The position numbers and the translations under genes are program-made. A stretch of 64,000 bases of DNA. Source: Streptomyces subrutilus. GTDB taxonomy: Bacteria > Actinomycetota > Actinomycetes > Streptomycetales > Streptomycetaceae. The stretch lies in assembly GCF_008704535.1 (NCBI RefSeq), contig NZ_CP023701.1, positions 1,550,001-1,614,000 of the forward strand, written 5' to 3'. The notes beneath the pieces are model-generated. The model ran no database searches, was not told the origin of the DNA, and saw nothing but the letters and a program-made list of their open reading frames with translations. Positions 25,224 through 34,247 of this stretch are shown here, in pieces. Every line of letters starts with the position of its first letter. Positions within the stretch are counted from its first letter, which is position 1.

Positions 25224-27206
25224 TCAGCGCGCCTCCCCCTCCCCCGGCGGCCGCATCCGGAAGTCGTAGCGGGCCGGCAGCGGGTGGTCGGTCAGGTCCG
25301 CCCAGGCCTCGGACAGGGTCTCCTCGCCCTCCCGCAGGTCCGGGATCTCGAAGCCGTCCTCGAAGACCCGCCGGGCCGCGGCCACGTGCCCCTCCGCCGC
25401 CAGCAGCCGGGCCGCCAGCAGCCGGAAGCGGCCCCGCTCGCGCAGCGCGGGCCGCAGCCGGTCCCACACGCCGCGGGCCTCGGGCAGCCGCCCGGCCGCC
25501 AGCAGCGCGGCCATCGCCTCCAGGCCCAGCGCGTACTCGGCCGCCGCCCAGCCCTCGCCGCCCCGGGTCTCCCCGGCCAGGTCCGCGAAGGCCGCCGCGT
25601 ACCCGTCCGCCGCCCGCGCCGGATCGCCGGCCAGTGCGTCCGCCACCGCCAGGCAGCGCAGCAGCGGCCACCGCGAGGGGGCGAGCGGCAGCCCGCGCTC
25701 CCAGCTCCGCACCGCCTGGGCCACGTCGCCCGCGTGCCACTGCGCCACCCCGAGGTGGTACTCGGTCAGCGGGTCCGCCGGGGCCGTTTCCAGCATGTCC
25801 CGCCAGTGCGTGGCGACCAGGCTCGGCCCGGGCGGCGCCACCCGGCCTGGCGCGGGGAGGACGCCCGTGCGCCACAGCTCCAGCCACGGCGCCTGCTCCT
25901 CCCCGAGCGTGGCCTCCTCGAACGGGGTGCCCGGCAGCTCCAGCCCCGCGCGCAGCACCTCCAGCGCCCCCCAGCCCGAACCGGCCGCCAGCCGCTCCCC
26001 CGGCTCGGTGTCGGCGCGGCCGCGCCACGCCTCGTACGCCGCGTCCACCCGCTCCCGGGGCAGTACGGCCTCCAGCGCGGCCCCGGCCGCTCCGCGCGCC
26101 GCCGCCCAGTCGGGCCCGTGCACCGCCTCCGGGTCCGCGGCCAGCGGGCCGTACGCCTCCAGCCAGCTGAACTCCGCCCCGCCCTCCAGCCGTACGTGCT
26201 CCAGCTGCGTGCGGGCCAGCCCGGCCTGGATCTCCGCGTAGCCGCCCGTGCCCGGCTCGGTCAGCCACTCCTGCCAGCGCCGGCCCCCCGCGCCGGCCCC
26301 CCAGACGAACAGCTTGCGCCCGCGCAGCAGCCCGGTGGAGGTCTGGACGAGGCCCTGCCCGGCGCCGTCCAGCGAGGCGATCCAGGGCCGGTCCCCCTCC
26401 CGGAGGTCGTAGAAGTAGTCGGCGGGGTACGCGCCGGCGAGCGGGTACGTGCGGTCGGCGCCCTCCCATTCCGGTACCGGGACGCGGCGCAGCGCGCGCT
26501 CGTAGCCGAAGTGCCAGGCCTCGTCGGCGGGGGCGAGGATCCGCGTCCCCGGTTCCTCGGGAACGGCGATGTTGGACCACCAGTACACGGGGGCGGGGCG
26601 CTCGTGCGGGTTGCGCAGCCGGACGCCGACGTAGAGGAACTCCGCGTCCTGCGGCAGCCACAGGTCCACCTGGAACGGCAGGTCGCGCAGCCGCTCCCAC
26701 TCCCACAGCCGGACCATCGCACCGCCGTCGGGGGCCGGGACGAGTGCGGCGTGCACGGGGGCGCACGAGAGGGTGGTGTGGCCGGTGGCCCCGGTGTTCC
26801 ACTCGATGCCGCCGGAGAACCAGGCGCCGTTCAGGGCGAAGTTGGCGGGCTGGAACACCGGGTTGCGGTAGAGGAGTTCACGTCCGGTGGCCAGGTGGAC
26901 GAGCGAGTGGACGCGGCCGCCGAGACCGGGCAGGACGGTGACCCGCAGGTGTTCGTTCTCGATGACGATCGAGTCGAACTCCCGCTCCGCGCGCTCCCGT
27001 CCGTAGCCGTCGCGGAGCCGGACGGGCAGCAGGGAGCGCAGCGGCTCGTACCCGATCTGCCGGGCCATGTCGCGCGGCAGCCCGCCCCGCGCGCGCTCGT
27101 CGAGGGTGTGGACCTCGGCGGGCGGGCGCAGGGAGGGCAGGGGGTTCTCGGGGCCCAACGGGGCTGCGGGGAGGGTCAGTACGGCGCGTCGGACGGTGGT
27201 GGCCAT
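25224..27206 (-). CDS. DUF5107 domain protein with C-terminal TPR-like repeats
   Basis: A 660-residue protein. Residues about 75-360 form the DUF5107 domain, a mutarotase-like beta-sandwich; landmarks are VTVLPGLGGRVHSLVH, ELLYRNPVFQPANFALNGAW, SGGIEWNTG and APVYWWSNIAVPEEPGT. Such domains bind carbohydrates. Residues about 440-640 are helical repeats (LTEYHLGVAQWHAGDVAQAV, AEYALGLEAMAALLAAGRLP), a TPR-like scaffold. There is no signal peptide, so it acts in the cytoplasm. The combination suggests a sugar-sensing or carbohydrate-processing protein; the exact role is not established. No ribosome binding site is evident before the ATG. Confidence 0.82.
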   Translation of the reverse strand: MATTVRRAVLTLPAAPLGPENPLPSLRPPAEVHTLDERARGGLPRDMARQIGYEPLRSLLPVRLRDGYGRERAEREFDSIVIENEHLRVTVLPGLGGRVHSLVHLATGRELLYRNPVFQPANFALNGAWFSGGIEWNTGATGHTTLSCAPVHAALVPAPDGGAMVRLWEWERLRDLPFQVDLWLPQDAEFLYVGVRLRNPHERPAPVYWWSNIAVPEEPGTRILAPADEAWHFGYERALRRVPVPEWEGADRTYPLAGAYPADYFYDLREGDRPWIASLDGAGQGLVQTSTGLLRGRKLFVWGAGAGGRRWQEWLTEPGTGGYAEIQAGLARTQLEHVRLEGGAEFSWLEAYGPLAADPEAVHGPDWAAARGAAGAALEAVLPRERVDAAYEAWRGRADTEPGERLAAGSGWGALEVLRAGLELPGTPFEEATLGEEQAPWLELWRTGVLPAPGRVAPPGPSLVATHWRDMLETAPADPLTEYHLGVAQWHAGDVAQAVRSWERGLPLAPSRWPLLRCLAVADALAGDPARAADGYAAAFADLAGETRGGEGWAAAEYALGLEAMAALLAAGRLPEARGVWDRLRPALRERGRFRLLAARLLAAEGHVAAARRVFEDGFEIPDLREGEETLSEAWADLTDHPLPARYDFRMRPPGEGEAR

Positions 27207-27271
27207 GAGGGGAATGGAACACGCCGGGGCGGCCGGTGCACAGGGGTTCCGCGGAGGACCACCGGTCAGGA

Positions 27272-28171
27272 TTACGCAAAGGCGCCCGCGACCAGGTCCG
27301 CGAGGAGCGCGCCCGCACGCGCGTCCGGGTCGAGGTCCGGGTCGTAGATGGTGACGTTGAGGCCGACGCAGCGCGGCGAGCGCACCAGCACCCCGAGCAG
27401 TTCGGACAGTTCGTCGGGGAGGAGGCCGCCGGGGTCCGGGCTGTCCACCGCCGGCATCACGGCCGGGTCCAGCACGTCGGCGTCCAGGTGCACCCAGAAG
27501 CCCGCGGTGGCCGGCGGGTTCAGGCCCTCCAGGGCGGCCCGCGCCACCGGTCCCGCACCGAGCTCGCGGATCTCGCCGACCGTGGCCGCGCCCATCCCGG
27601 CCGCCCGCAGCTCGGGCAGGTCGGCGTCGCCGTCGCGCAGTCCGAAGAGCCGTACGTCCTCGTCGCGCAGGTACGGGCCGAGGCCCTCCAGGTCCGCGAG
27701 GCCGGCCTGCCCGCGCCCGGTGGCCAGGGCCAGCTCCTCCCCGCCCGCCGCGCCGACCGGCCCGTTCACGGCCTCGTTGCCGGTGTGGCGGAAGTCGGCG
27801 GAGCCGTCGATCGCGGCCAGGCCGTACCGGCCGAGCCGCCGCATCGCCAGCGAGGCACCGAGCTGGATCGAGCAGTCGCCGCCGAGCACGACGGGGAACT
27901 CCCCGGCCCGCAGGTGGCGTTCGATGCGGTCGGCGAGGGTGACGGTGTACGCGGCGAGGGCGTCGGCGTGGAACACCCCGTCGCCCTCGCGCCAGTCGCC
28001 GCGGTCGTAGCGGGGCGGGACGACCACCCCGCCCTCGCGGGCGCCGAGCCGGGCGAGGAGGCCCTGTTCGCGCAGGGCCCCGGCCAGTTTGTAGACACCG
28101 GGGACGGTGCCGGGCGCGGGCGGCCGCAGGCCGAGGTTGGACGGGGCGTCGAGGAGCACCAGGGATCGCAT
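27272..28171 (-). CDS. Arginase/agmatinase-fold protein with altered metal site
   Basis: A 299-residue member of the ureohydrolase fold. The family strands are clear: VVLGGDCSIQLGASLA, GLAAIDGSADF and WVHLDADVLDP, then MPAVDSPDPGGL. In arginases the metal ligands are GGDH, DAHxD and DxDxxD. Here the first His is Cys and the middle His is Ser, while the Asp ligands remain. Many actinobacterial arginase-like proteins have the Cys, but loss of the second His is less expected. Activity as an arginase or agmatinase is doubtful. CAGGAT lies six bases before the ATG, so it may be leaderless. Confidence 0.78.
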   Translation of the reverse strand: MRSLVLLDAPSNLGLRPPAPGTVPGVYKLAGALREQGLLARLGAREGGVVVPPRYDRGDWREGDGVFHADALAAYTVTLADRIERHLRAGEFPVVLGGDCSIQLGASLAMRRLGRYGLAAIDGSADFRHTGNEAVNGPVGAAGGEELALATGRGQAGLADLEGLGPYLRDEDVRLFGLRDGDADLPELRAAGMGAATVGEIRELGAGPVARAALEGLNPPATAGFWVHLDADVLDPAVMPAVDSPDPGGLLPDELSELLGVLVRSPRCVGLNVTIYDPDLDPDARAGALLADLVAGAFA

Positions 28172-28177
28172 GCCCTC

Positions 28178-28183
28178 ATCCTG
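28178..28183 (-). promoter_or_regulatory. Candidate -10 element, leaderless arginase-like gene
   Basis: The minus strand reads CAGGAT, six bases before the ATG at 28171. Confidence 0.35.
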
Positions 28184-28184
28184 C

Positions 28185-28208
28185 GCGATGCGGGGCGCGA
28201 TGCGGGGC
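28185..28208. repeat. 12-bp tandem duplication
   Basis: Two copies of GCGATGCGGGGC head to tail, followed by a partial copy, just upstream of the arginase-like gene. Confidence 0.65.
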
Positions 28209-28340
28209 GCGGGGCGCCCGCATGTGGCCGGTGGGCACGGGGCGGAGGTGGACGCGGACCGTGGACTGCGCGGGTGAACTCGGGCCCGGCGGAGGCCCGG
28301 TGGGCGCGCGGGCCGCATCGCGCGCCCGGGCCGCGGGGCC

Positions 28341-28355
28341 CGTTGGGGTCCAACG
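28341..28355. promoter_or_regulatory. Small palindrome upstream of the acetyltransferase-like gene
   Basis: CGTTGG-GGT-CCAACG is a perfect 6-bp inverted repeat, 33 bases before the GTG at 28389, in a position suitable for an operator. No regulator can be named. Confidence 0.3.
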
Positions 28356-28388
28356 CCCCAGGTCGGAACGTGTGACACCATCCCCGGT

Positions 28389-29117
28389 GTGATCATCACC
28401 CACGACACTCAGGCCCTCCTGCTGGCGGCCGCGCGCAACAACGCCGTCTGGTGCGACGCCGTCTGCCGCGCCCACGGCGCGGTGGGCGCCTTCGGCCCGG
28501 ACGCGTGGACCAGCGCCCGGCGGACCCCGCCGCTCTACCCCGACGCGGTGACGCTGACCCGGGCCGCCTCGCCGGCCGCGCTCGTCGCCGGGATCGACAC
28601 CCGCTCCCCCGGCTGTTCGGTGAAGGACAGCTTCGCCGCCCTCGACCTGGGCCCCGAGGGGTTCCGGGTGCTGTTCGAGGCCCAGTGGATCCACCGCCCC
28701 GCGGGCCCGGCCGGCGTGGTCGCCGGGCCGTCGCTCGCCTGGTCCGCGGTGGCCGGCGCGGCCGAGCTCGCCGAGTGGGAGGCCGCCTGGGACGGTGCGG
28801 CCCCCGGCCTGTTCGGCCCGGCCCTGGCGACCGGCGCGGCGGCCGGGGACCTGGTCTTCCTGGCGGGCCGCAGCGGCGGCCGGATCGTCGCCGGCGCGGT
28901 CGCGAACCGCACCGGCCCGGTCGTGGGCGTCTCCAACCTGTTCGCCCACCCGGACACCACCGCGGGCGCCGCCTGGGCGGGCACCCTGACCGCGGTCGCG
29001 GCCCGCTGGCCGGGGCTGTCCGTGGTGGGCTACGAGTCGGGGGACGATCTGGACGCCGCCCTGCGCGCGGGCTTCACCACGCTCGGCCCGCTCCGCGTCT
29101 GGATCCCGTCCGCCTGA
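28389..29117 (+). CDS. GNAT-like acetyltransferase-fold protein, unknown substrate
   Basis: A 242-residue protein. The first half (LLLAAARNNAVWCDAVCRAH) is helical. The second half has the order of a GNAT fold: GRIVAGAVANRTGPVVGVSN, an interior strand and turn; then AWAGTLTAVAARWPGLSVVG, an acetyl-CoA-binding-like helix; and a final GYESGDDLDAALRAGFTTLG that matches the usual end of N-acetyltransferases. The pyrophosphate loop (Q/RxxGxG/A) is not obvious, so the call is by overall pattern. The GTG has no ribosome binding site; CACCAT lies seven bases upstream, hence possibly leaderless. It is divergent from the arginase-like gene. Confidence 0.6.
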   Translation: MIITHDTQALLLAAARNNAVWCDAVCRAHGAVGAFGPDAWTSARRTPPLYPDAVTLTRAASPAALVAGIDTRSPGCSVKDSFAALDLGPEGFRVLFEAQWIHRPAGPAGVVAGPSLAWSAVAGAAELAEWEAAWDGAAPGLFGPALATGAAAGDLVFLAGRSGGRIVAGAVANRTGPVVGVSNLFAHPDTTAGAAWAGTLTAVAARWPGLSVVGYESGDDLDAALRAGFTTLGPLRVWIPSA

Positions 29118-29181
29118 CGGCGGCACGGCGGCCCGACCGCGACCGCGTCCCCGCCGGGGCCGGGCGCGCGGTCCGCGCCGC

Positions 29182-31167
29182 TCACGGCTCCAGCCGCAGC
29201 AGCGGCACGTCCGTCCGCTCGATCCCGAAGACCTGCGCGTACAGCGACAGTTCCGCCTCCAAGGCCCGGACCATGGTCTCCGCGCGCCGGAAGCCGTGCC
29301 CCTCGCCCGCGAAGGCCACGTACGCGTGCGGGACCGGCCGGCCGCGCAGCGCGGCCAGGAACCGCTCGGCCTGGGCGGGCGGGCAGACCGGGTCCTCCAA
29401 CCCCTGGAGCAGCACGAAGGGGGCGGTGATCCGGTCGGCCAGGGCCAGTGGCGAGCGCTCGCGGCAGCGTACGGCGAGGGTCTGCGGCGGTCCGACGAGC
29501 CCGTCGATGTACCGGGACTCCAGATCGTGGGTCTCGTCGGCGAAGCCGACCAGGTCCAGCACCGGGTAGATGACCGCGGCGCAGGCGTAGAGGCCGGTGG
29601 CGGCGAGCGAGGCCGCCGCCGTCCACCCGCCGGCGCTGCCGCCGCGGATGGCCAGCCGGTCCGGGTCGGCGGTGCCCTCGGCGGCCAGGGCCCGGGCGAC
29701 GGCCGCGCAGTCCTCGACGTCGACGACGCCCCACTGCCCGCGCAGCCGCTCCCGGTAGGCGCGCCCGTAGCCGGTGGAGCCGCCGTAGTTCACCTCGACG
29801 ACCCCGATGCCGCGGGAGGTGAAGTACGCGATGTGCAGGTCGAGCACGGGCGGCACGTGGTCGGTGGGCCCGCCGTGCGCCCACACCACGTACGGGGGCG
29901 CTTCCTCCGGGGCGGCCCGGCAGGCCGGGTGGTGCGGCGGGTAGACGTGGGCGTGGATCTCCCGGTCGTCCGGTCCGGGGAAGGTGCGGGTCTGCGGCTC
30001 GGGGTAGTAGGCGGGGTCGACCGGGTCGATGCCCTCGGCGCCGACCACCCGGGTGTGCCCGGTGGTCGTGTCCAGCTCGACCACCTCGTACGCGCTGCGC
30101 GGGCTGGCGGCGACCCCGTAGACGCGGGTGCCGCTGACGGCGAGGGTCGGCTGCCAGGCCGTCCAGGGCCCGGCGGCGTCGACCAGGTCCCCGCTGTCGG
30201 GGTCCAGGACGCCGAGCACCGGGGCGCCCCGGCCGTGCAGCACGGCCACCAGGCCGTCGGGCAGCGGGGCGATCCAGCGCAGCCCCGGCTTCCACAGCGG
30301 ACCGCCGAACTCCTCTTCGCGGGGGCAGAGGTTGACGGCGCCGCCTCCCTCGGGGTCGACCCGGTACGGGTTCCACCAGCCGCCCCGGTCGCTCACCGCG
30401 AGCAGGGCCCCGCCGGGCGTCCAGTCGACCTGGGCCACGGACTCCTCGGGGCCGCCGAGCACGGTCCGGGTCCCCTCCAGCCGCCCGTCCGGGGTGATCT
30501 CGGCCAGCTTGAGCTCGGTGCCGTCCCACGGCATCCGGGGGTGGTCCCAGGCGATCCAGGCGGCGCGCCGGCCGTCCGGCGAGAGCCGGGGCCCGGTGCT
30601 GAAGCGGTGCCGGCCGTCGGTGAGCTCCCGTACCCGGGTGCGGTCGCGCGCGGCCGATCCGTCGAGCGGTACGGCGGCGAGCACGCGGCGCACGTCGGTG
30701 GGCGCGGGCCCGGTGGACTCCTCCAGCACGCACCACACCTCGGCGCCGCGCAGCACCGGATCGGCCCACCGCAGGCCGCCGCCGGGGGACGGCGGGGTGA
30801 GGGGGCGCGGGTCGGGGCCGCCCGGGGCGTCCGGCTCGAACGCGTACAGCCGCTGGTCGTCGAAGTGGGCGAAGACCACCAGGGGCCCGTCCGAGGGCCG
30901 TGCGGTACCGGCCCAGGGGCGGCCGCCGTACTCGGTGACCCGGCTGCGGACGTTCCACGGCGCGGGCAGCGCCGTGACCTCCGGCGCGTCCCCGTCGGGC
31001 CGGCGGCGCACGAGGGTGCGCCGGCCGGCCTCCTCGGGGCGGGGCTCGGTCCACCAGACCTCGGCGCCGACCGTGCCGACGTACTCGGGCCGCCCGTCGA
31101 GCGAGGCGGCGAGCGCGGCGTCGATCGGGGAGGGCCAGCTGCCGTAGGGCAGGGTCACCGCCGCCAT
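29182..31167 (-). CDS. S9 family (prolyl-oligopeptidase-like) serine peptidase
   Basis: A 661-residue enzyme. The N-terminal two thirds form a beta-propeller-like region with repeated acidic and Trp-rich strands. The C-terminal alpha/beta-hydrolase domain has the nucleophile motif RGGSAGGWTAAA (about 507), Asp in QGLEDPVCPPAQ (about 589) and His in GEGHGFR (about 621). YVVWAHGGPTDH is the oxyanion region. It has no signal peptide and should cut short peptides in the cytoplasm. It is the last gene of a minus-strand operon M55-M20-S9, starting 13 bases after the M20 stop, with GGGAGA before the ATG. All three partners are peptidases, pointing to peptide recycling. Confidence 0.92.
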   Translation of the reverse strand: MAAVTLPYGSWPSPIDAALAASLDGRPEYVGTVGAEVWWTEPRPEEAGRRTLVRRRPDGDAPEVTALPAPWNVRSRVTEYGGRPWAGTARPSDGPLVVFAHFDDQRLYAFEPDAPGGPDPRPLTPPSPGGGLRWADPVLRGAEVWCVLEESTGPAPTDVRRVLAAVPLDGSAARDRTRVRELTDGRHRFSTGPRLSPDGRRAAWIAWDHPRMPWDGTELKLAEITPDGRLEGTRTVLGGPEESVAQVDWTPGGALLAVSDRGGWWNPYRVDPEGGGAVNLCPREEEFGGPLWKPGLRWIAPLPDGLVAVLHGRGAPVLGVLDPDSGDLVDAAGPWTAWQPTLAVSGTRVYGVAASPRSAYEVVELDTTTGHTRVVGAEGIDPVDPAYYPEPQTRTFPGPDDREIHAHVYPPHHPACRAAPEEAPPYVVWAHGGPTDHVPPVLDLHIAYFTSRGIGVVEVNYGGSTGYGRAYRERLRGQWGVVDVEDCAAVARALAAEGTADPDRLAIRGGSAGGWTAAASLAATGLYACAAVIYPVLDLVGFADETHDLESRYIDGLVGPPQTLAVRCRERSPLALADRITAPFVLLQGLEDPVCPPAQAERFLAALRGRPVPHAYVAFAGEGHGFRRAETMVRALEAELSLYAQVFGIERTDVPLLRLEP

Positions 31168-31180
31168 CACAAGGTCTCCC

Positions 31181-32539
31181 TCACAGGGTCCGCAGTGCGT
31201 GGTCGAGGACGCGGACGCCGAAGTGCAGGGCCTCGACGGGCACCCGCTCGTCCACGCCGTGGAACAGGGACCAGTAGTCGAATCCGGGCGGCAGCTTCAG
31301 CGGGGAGAAGCCGTACCCGGTGATCCCGAGCCGGGAGAACTGCTTGGCGTCGGTGCCGCCCGCCATGCAGAAGGGGACCACGTGCCCGTCCGGGTCGAAC
31401 CGCTCGACGGACTCGCGCAGGACCGCGTACGTGCGCCCGTCCACGGGGGCCTCCAGCGCGACCTCGCGGTGCTGGAACTCCCACTGCACGTCCGGCCCGG
31501 TGAGGGCGTCGAGGGTGGCGATGAACTCGGCCTCGCCACCGGGCAGCATCCGCCCGTCCACGTATCCGACGGCCTGTCCGGGGATGACGTTCAGCTTGTA
31601 GCCGGCGCTGAGCATGGTGGGGTTGGCGCTGTTGCGCACGGTCGCCTCCACCAGGGTGGCGGCCGGACCCAGGCCGGCGAGGACCTCGTCGAGGCGGAAG
31701 CCGGGCGAGCCGGGAGCCGCCGACAGGCCCTGGAGGGCGGCGAGTTCGGTGATGCAGGCGGTGACGGTACGGGTGAGCCGGACGGGCCAGCGGTGTTCGC
31801 CGATCCGGGCCACCGCGGCCGCGAGCCGGCTGACGGCGTTGGCCCGGTTGGGCTTCGAGCCGTGGCCGGCGGTGCCGGTCGCGGTCAGCTTGAGCCAGGC
31901 GGTGCCGCGTTCGCCCGCGGCGATGGGGTAGAGGGTGCGGCCGGGGCCGGCGTGCACGGTGAAGGCACCGGACTCGCTGAGCCCCTCCGTACAGCCCTCG
32001 AAGAGCCGCGCGTGCCGGTCGGCGAGGAAGCCGGCCCCGTCGACGGCGCTGTCCTCCTCGTCGGCGGTGTAGGCGAGGACGACGTCCCGGCGCGGTCGGA
32101 CCCCGGCGCGCGCCCAGGCCCGTACGACGGCCAGGACCATCGCGTCCATGTTCTTCATGTCGACCGCGCCGCGGCCCCAGACCACACCGTCGCGGACCTC
32201 GCCGGAGAAGGGGTCCACCGTCCAGTCGGCGGCCTCGGCCGGCACCACGTCGAGGTGGCCGTGGACGAGGAGGGCCTCGGCGGAGGGGTCGGTGCCCTCG
32301 ATCCGGGCGACCACGTTGGTGCGGCCCCGGGTCCGCTCCAGCAGGACCGGTTCCAGGCCGGCGGCCGCGAGGCGCTCGGCGACGTACTCGGCCGCCGGGC
32401 GCTCGCGGCAGTCGCCGCCGCCCCGGTTGCTGGTGTCGATGCGGATGAGGCCGGAGGTGAACTCGACGACCTCGTCGAGCGCGACCCGGTCCACGGCGGC
32501 GGCCGGGGCCTCGGCGGTTACTGCGGGCATGTCAGCCAT
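31181..32539 (-). CDS. M20 family metallopeptidase (dipeptidase/carboxypeptidase-like)
   Basis: A 452-residue zinc peptidase. Metal ligands and motifs are visible: LLVHGHLDVVPA (His and catalytic Asp, about 91-102), GRGAVDMKNMDAM (bridging Asp), AYTADEEDSAVDG (catalytic Glu and ligand), GTAGHGSKPN in the dimerisation domain, and the final His in LFHGVDERVPVEAL. This is the M20/M25/M40 family that removes terminal amino acids from small peptides. It overlaps the upstream M55 gene by eight bases and is followed by the S9 peptidase gene, so all three are probably made together. Start ATG at 32539. Confidence 0.93.
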   Translation of the reverse strand: MADMPAVTAEAPAAAVDRVALDEVVEFTSGLIRIDTSNRGGGDCRERPAAEYVAERLAAAGLEPVLLERTRGRTNVVARIEGTDPSAEALLVHGHLDVVPAEAADWTVDPFSGEVRDGVVWGRGAVDMKNMDAMVLAVVRAWARAGVRPRRDVVLAYTADEEDSAVDGAGFLADRHARLFEGCTEGLSESGAFTVHAGPGRTLYPIAAGERGTAWLKLTATGTAGHGSKPNRANAVSRLAAAVARIGEHRWPVRLTRTVTACITELAALQGLSAAPGSPGFRLDEVLAGLGPAATLVEATVRNSANPTMLSAGYKLNVIPGQAVGYVDGRMLPGGEAEFIATLDALTGPDVQWEFQHREVALEAPVDGRTYAVLRESVERFDPDGHVVPFCMAGGTDAKQFSRLGITGYGFSPLKLPPGFDYWSLFHGVDERVPVEALHFGVRVLDHALRTL

Positions 32540-33365
32540 AGTGCTCCTCCACGGCCGAGGAGACGACGGTCGTGACCGCCTTGAAGGTGCGAATCCCCTC
32601 GTACATCGTCTCGCTGGTGTAGTCGACCCTGCGTTCGCCGCACCGCTCGACGCCCGGGACCACGGTCGCGGCCATCGCCAGGTGCTCGGCGTCGAACTCC
32701 AGCTCCACGCCGAAGGGGCCGCCGCGGACCGGTTCGTGGCGCACCGCGAGGGCCGCGGCCTCCTTGGCGGCGGCGCGGATGTCGGCGGCGGTGCGGGCCG
32801 GGGTCCGGCAGACGGCGGCGTAGCGCGACACGTGGTCCTTGACCGCGACGGTCACCGCGTCCGGGGCGTAGCCGGCGGCGTCGACACAGGTCAGGTCGTC
32901 GCCGGTGACGAGCACCACGGGCACCCCGAACTCGGCGACGACGTGCGCGTTGAGGAGGCCCTCGCTGGCGCGGACGCCGTTGACCCAGACCCCGGTGATG
33001 GAGTTGGCGAGGTAGGTGTGGGCGAGGACGCCTTCCGCGCCGGCGCCCGTGTGGTAGCCGACGAAGGCGACGCCGTCGACGTCGCCGTACTGGACGCCTT
33101 CGACCATGGAGAGCGCCTTGTGGCGGCCGGTCAGCATCTCGGTGCGGGCGTCGAGCTTCTCCAGCAGCAGGTTGCGCATGGTCCAGTGGGCCTCGTTGAC
33201 GAGGACCCGGTCGGCGCCGCCGTCGTGGAAGCCGAGGACGGCGGCGTTCACGTCCGAGGTGAACAGGGACCGGCAGCGCTCCCACTGCGGGGTGCCGGGC
33301 AGCACGTCGGAGGGCCAGGTGACGCCGGTGGCGCCTTCCATGTCGGCGGAGATGAGGATCTTCAT
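32532..33365 (-). CDS. M55 family D-aminopeptidase (DppA-like)
   Basis: A 277-residue zinc aminopeptidase. The metal ligands known from Bacillus DppA are all present at nearly the same numbers: Asp8 and Glu10 in ADMEGATG, His60 in VNEAHW, His105 in VGYHTGAGAEG and Glu135 in VRASEG. DppA self-assembles as a decamer and releases N-terminal D-Ala from D-amino-acid peptides, as formed in cell-wall turnover. The ATG at 33365 follows a GGGGG tract. It is the first gene of the M55-M20-S9 operon. This context suggests recycling of peptidoglycan peptides or D-amino-acid-containing peptides. Confidence 0.92.
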   Translation of the reverse strand: MKILISADMEGATGVTWPSDVLPGTPQWERCRSLFTSDVNAAVLGFHDGGADRVLVNEAHWTMRNLLLEKLDARTEMLTGRHKALSMVEGVQYGDVDGVAFVGYHTGAGAEGVLAHTYLANSITGVWVNGVRASEGLLNAHVVAEFGVPVVLVTGDDLTCVDAAGYAPDAVTVAVKDHVSRYAAVCRTPARTAADIRAAAKEAAALAVRHEPVRGGPFGVELEFDAEHLAMAATVVPGVERCGERRVDYTSETMYEGIRTFKAVTTVVSSAVEEHYG

Positions 33366-33435
33366 CGGGCCCCCGGGCGGTCGGTCGTGCGGCGGTGCGG
33401 CGCGCGCCCGTGGTACGGCGCGGACGCAGGGCCTC

Positions 33436-33441
33436 ACCCTA
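33436..33441 (-). promoter_or_regulatory. Candidate -10 element for the peptidase operon
   Basis: The minus strand reads TAGGGT, 70 bases before the M55 start, leaving a leader of about 65 bases. Confidence 0.4.
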
Positions 33442-33615
33442 GCCGCCCGGTCCCCGGGCGGCCGGGGGGCACGCCCGGGCGGTAGGACCACCCGATCCGG
33501 TGAGCCCCGGCGACCCGGCGCCGGGGGGCGCCCGGCGCGGCCGAGGGCGCGCCCGCCGGGCGCGGCCGGGCTCCGGGTCGGCGGGCTCCGGGCTCCGGCG
33601 CTCCGGGCGGGAGCG

Positions 33616-34059
33616 TCAGCCCTCGACCTCGGCGGCGAGGTTGGCCAGCAGGGTGTCGTAGATGCGGCCGAGGCCCTTGGGGGCGAAGGTGCGCTCGAAG
33701 AAGCCGCCGATCCCGCCGGCGCCGTTCCACACGGTGGCGGCGACGACCCGGGACCGGCCCTCGCCGGCCGGGGTCACGGTCCAGGTGGTGACCATGGAGG
33801 AGTTGCGGTCCTTCTCGACCAGCTGCCCGTCGGTGGGCTCGGAGACCTCCAGCAGGCAGTCGCGCACGCGCTTGCTGGTGGCCTGGAGCTTCCAGTGCAC
33901 GAGGGTGCCCTCGCCGTCGCCGCCCTCGCGCACCTCGTACTCGCTGAAGTGCTCGGGAAGCAGCTTGCCCCGGGTCCCGGCGTAGTCCGCCAGCGCGTCG
34001 AACACCGTCTCCGCGTCGGCCGCGATGATCCGCTCCGTGGTGGCCTCGACCTGCGCCAT
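33616..34059 (-). CDS. SRPBCC/START-domain protein (polyketide cyclase/dehydrase family)
   Basis: A 147-residue single-domain protein with the helix-grip pattern: an opening VEATTERIIAADAETVFDALADYAG, middle strands (LVHWKLQATSKRVRDCLLEV), VTPAGEGRSRVVAATVWNGAGG, and a long C-terminal helix (GRIYDTLLANLAAEV). Such proteins bind hydrophobic ligands in a cavity and some are cyclases. The ligand is unknown. GGAGGA lies seven bases before the ATG. It is divergent from the LexA-boxed radical SAM gene but lies 141 bases from that box. Confidence 0.88.
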   Translation of the reverse strand: MAQVEATTERIIAADAETVFDALADYAGTRGKLLPEHFSEYEVREGGDGEGTLVHWKLQATSKRVRDCLLEVSEPTDGQLVEKDRNSSMVTTWTVTPAGEGRSRVVAATVWNGAGGIGGFFERTFAPKGLGRIYDTLLANLAAEVEG

Positions 34060-34199
34060 GGCTGTTCCTCCAGCAGTTGTGATCGCTCGTCACGGCGAAG
34101 CCAACCACCTCCGGCCCGACGGCCCAAATCCGGGGTCGCCGGGAAGGCCCGGCGGCGGCCGGGCGCCCTCGGCCGCCCGGCCGGGCCGCACGATCATGG

Positions 34200-34217
34200 G
34201 AACGTTTGTTCTATTGT
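34200..34217 (+). promoter_or_regulatory. LexA (SOS) box and -10 element for the radical SAM gene
   Basis: GAAC-GTTT-GTTC at 34200-34211 fits the Gram-positive/actinobacterial LexA core GAAC-N4-GTTC exactly. It is followed at once by TATTGT (34212-34217), a TAnnnT -10 element. LexA bound here would cover the promoter, so the gene should be induced by DNA damage. From memory, the mycobacterial homologue Rv2578c is also in the LexA regulon. Confidence 0.75.
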
Positions 34218-34247
34218 CGGGAGGAAGAACCACCAAGGGAGGCACCC

